DNA of 6,337 nucleotides from Marinobacter sp. (GTDB taxonomy: Bacteria; Pseudomonadota; Gammaproteobacteria; Pseudomonadales; Oleiphilaceae): NCBI GenBank assembly GCA_017643965.1, contig JAEPMM010000202.1, positions 1 to 6,337 on the forward strand. The letters are read 5' to 3'. The first letter of the stretch is position 1. Every line of letters begins with the position of its first letter. A program made the position numbers and the translations under genes. Below, piece by piece: positions 5,861 through 6,337 of this stretch. The notes below the pieces were generated by a model that did not search any database, was not told where the DNA came from, and saw only the letters and a list, made by a program, of their open reading frames with translations.

Positions 5861-6337
5861 TCAGACGATCACCATATTATCCCGGTGAATCATCTCTTCG
5901 CCGGAGATGTACCCCAACACATCCAGAATACGATCGCTTGACCGACCCGCAATCGCCCGGGCCTCATCGGCGTCGTAATTAACCAGCCCCCGCGCTATCT
6001 CCTTGCCCGCGGCATCCACGCACGACACCATCTCGCCGCGGCGGAACTGACCGGCCACACTTTTGACCCCGACGGGTAACAGGCTGCGACCACCCAGGCA
6101 CAGCACCCTAACCGCACCATCGTCCAGCGTCAGCTTGCCCCGGGTCTGCAGATGGCTCGCCAACCATTGCTTACGGGCGGCGATCCGCCCCTGCTCCGGC
6201 AGCAGCAGGGTGCCGATCACATCACCTGCGCGCAAGCGGGTAATCGCGTGCTCGATACGGCCACCCACGATCACCGTGAAAGCCCCGGAACGGGCCGCGA
6301 GCCGTGCGGCGCGCACCTTGGTCTGCATGCCACCACG
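5861..6337 (-). CDS. proB: Glutamate 5-kinase, C-terminal part (N-terminus beyond window)
   Basis: Phosphorylates L-glutamate to gamma-glutamyl phosphate, the first step of proline synthesis. Only the last 158 codons are present, of about 370 in the family; the frame runs open through the right edge. The first residues, RGGMQTKVRAARLAARSG, correspond to the conserved GTGGM-TK segment of the kinase domain that precedes its end. The rest (about residues 60-155 of this fragment) is the PUA domain, including LDDGAVRVL, SLLPVGVKSV, FRRGEMVSCVD, ARGLVNYDADEA and a HRDNMVIV end close to that of Pseudomonas ProB. The PUA domain is typical of proteobacterial enzymes and influences proline feedback. 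In this group obgE commonly lies upstream of proB, which would be outside the window. It faces rpsT across a shared terminator. Confidence 0.96.
   Translation of the reverse strand, partial: RGGMQTKVRAARLAARSGAFTVIVGGRIEHAITRLRAGDVIGTLLLPEQGRIAARKQWLASHLQTRGKLTLDDGAVRVLCLGGRSLLPVGVKSVAGQFRRGEMVSCVDAAGKEIARGLVNYDADEARAIAGRSSDRILDVLGYISGEEMIHRDNMVIV

Noticed and set aside
1..6337. Mobile element, CRISPR array, tRNA or horizontally acquired island
   Set aside because: All coding space is taken by conserved core genes in a known order. Base composition looks even, and no transposase, terminal repeats, spaced direct repeats or tRNA-like folds were seen.

Overview
The window is a conserved housekeeping locus of a gammaproteobacterium, about 60% GC by eye. 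Reading left to right it holds ileS(-, partial), ribF(-), murJ(-), rpsT(+) and proB(-, partial). This order, with rpsT divergent from murJ and convergent with proB, is what I know from the Pseudomonas/Marinobacter side of the Gammaproteobacteria. The ProB C-terminus and the MurJ and IleRS sequences resemble that group most. A Marinobacter-like marine bacterium is my guess, but the genus is not fixed by what can be seen.

Layout: 1-2540 is the isoleucyl-tRNA synthetase gene, cut at the left edge before its C-terminal zinc ribbon. 2541-2611 is a short gap. 2612-3580 is the bifunctional riboflavin kinase/FAD synthetase. 3581-3683 is a 103-nt gap with a strong inverted repeat, and a consensus-like promoter straddles its upstream edge. 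3684-5264 is the lipid II flippase. 5265-5533 is the divergent regulatory region, holding candidate promoters for both directions and a perfect 10-bp inverted repeat around the rpsT -35 box. 5534-5803 encodes ribosomal protein S20 with a GTG start. 5823-5853 is a terminator usable from both sides. 5861-6337 is the C-terminal PUA-containing end of glutamate 5-kinase, cut at the right edge.

The genes serve core growth functions rather than one pathway: peptidoglycan precursor export (MurJ), flavin cofactor synthesis (RibF), tRNA-Ile charging (IleS), 30S assembly (S20) and proline synthesis (ProB). murJ-ribF-ileS probably form a leftward operon with at least one internal promoter before ribF.

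I found no mobile element, CRISPR array, tRNA, defence system or undescribed gene system. The most noteworthy signals are non-coding: the palindrome enclosing the rpsT -35 box, and the nested hairpin in the ribF leader.
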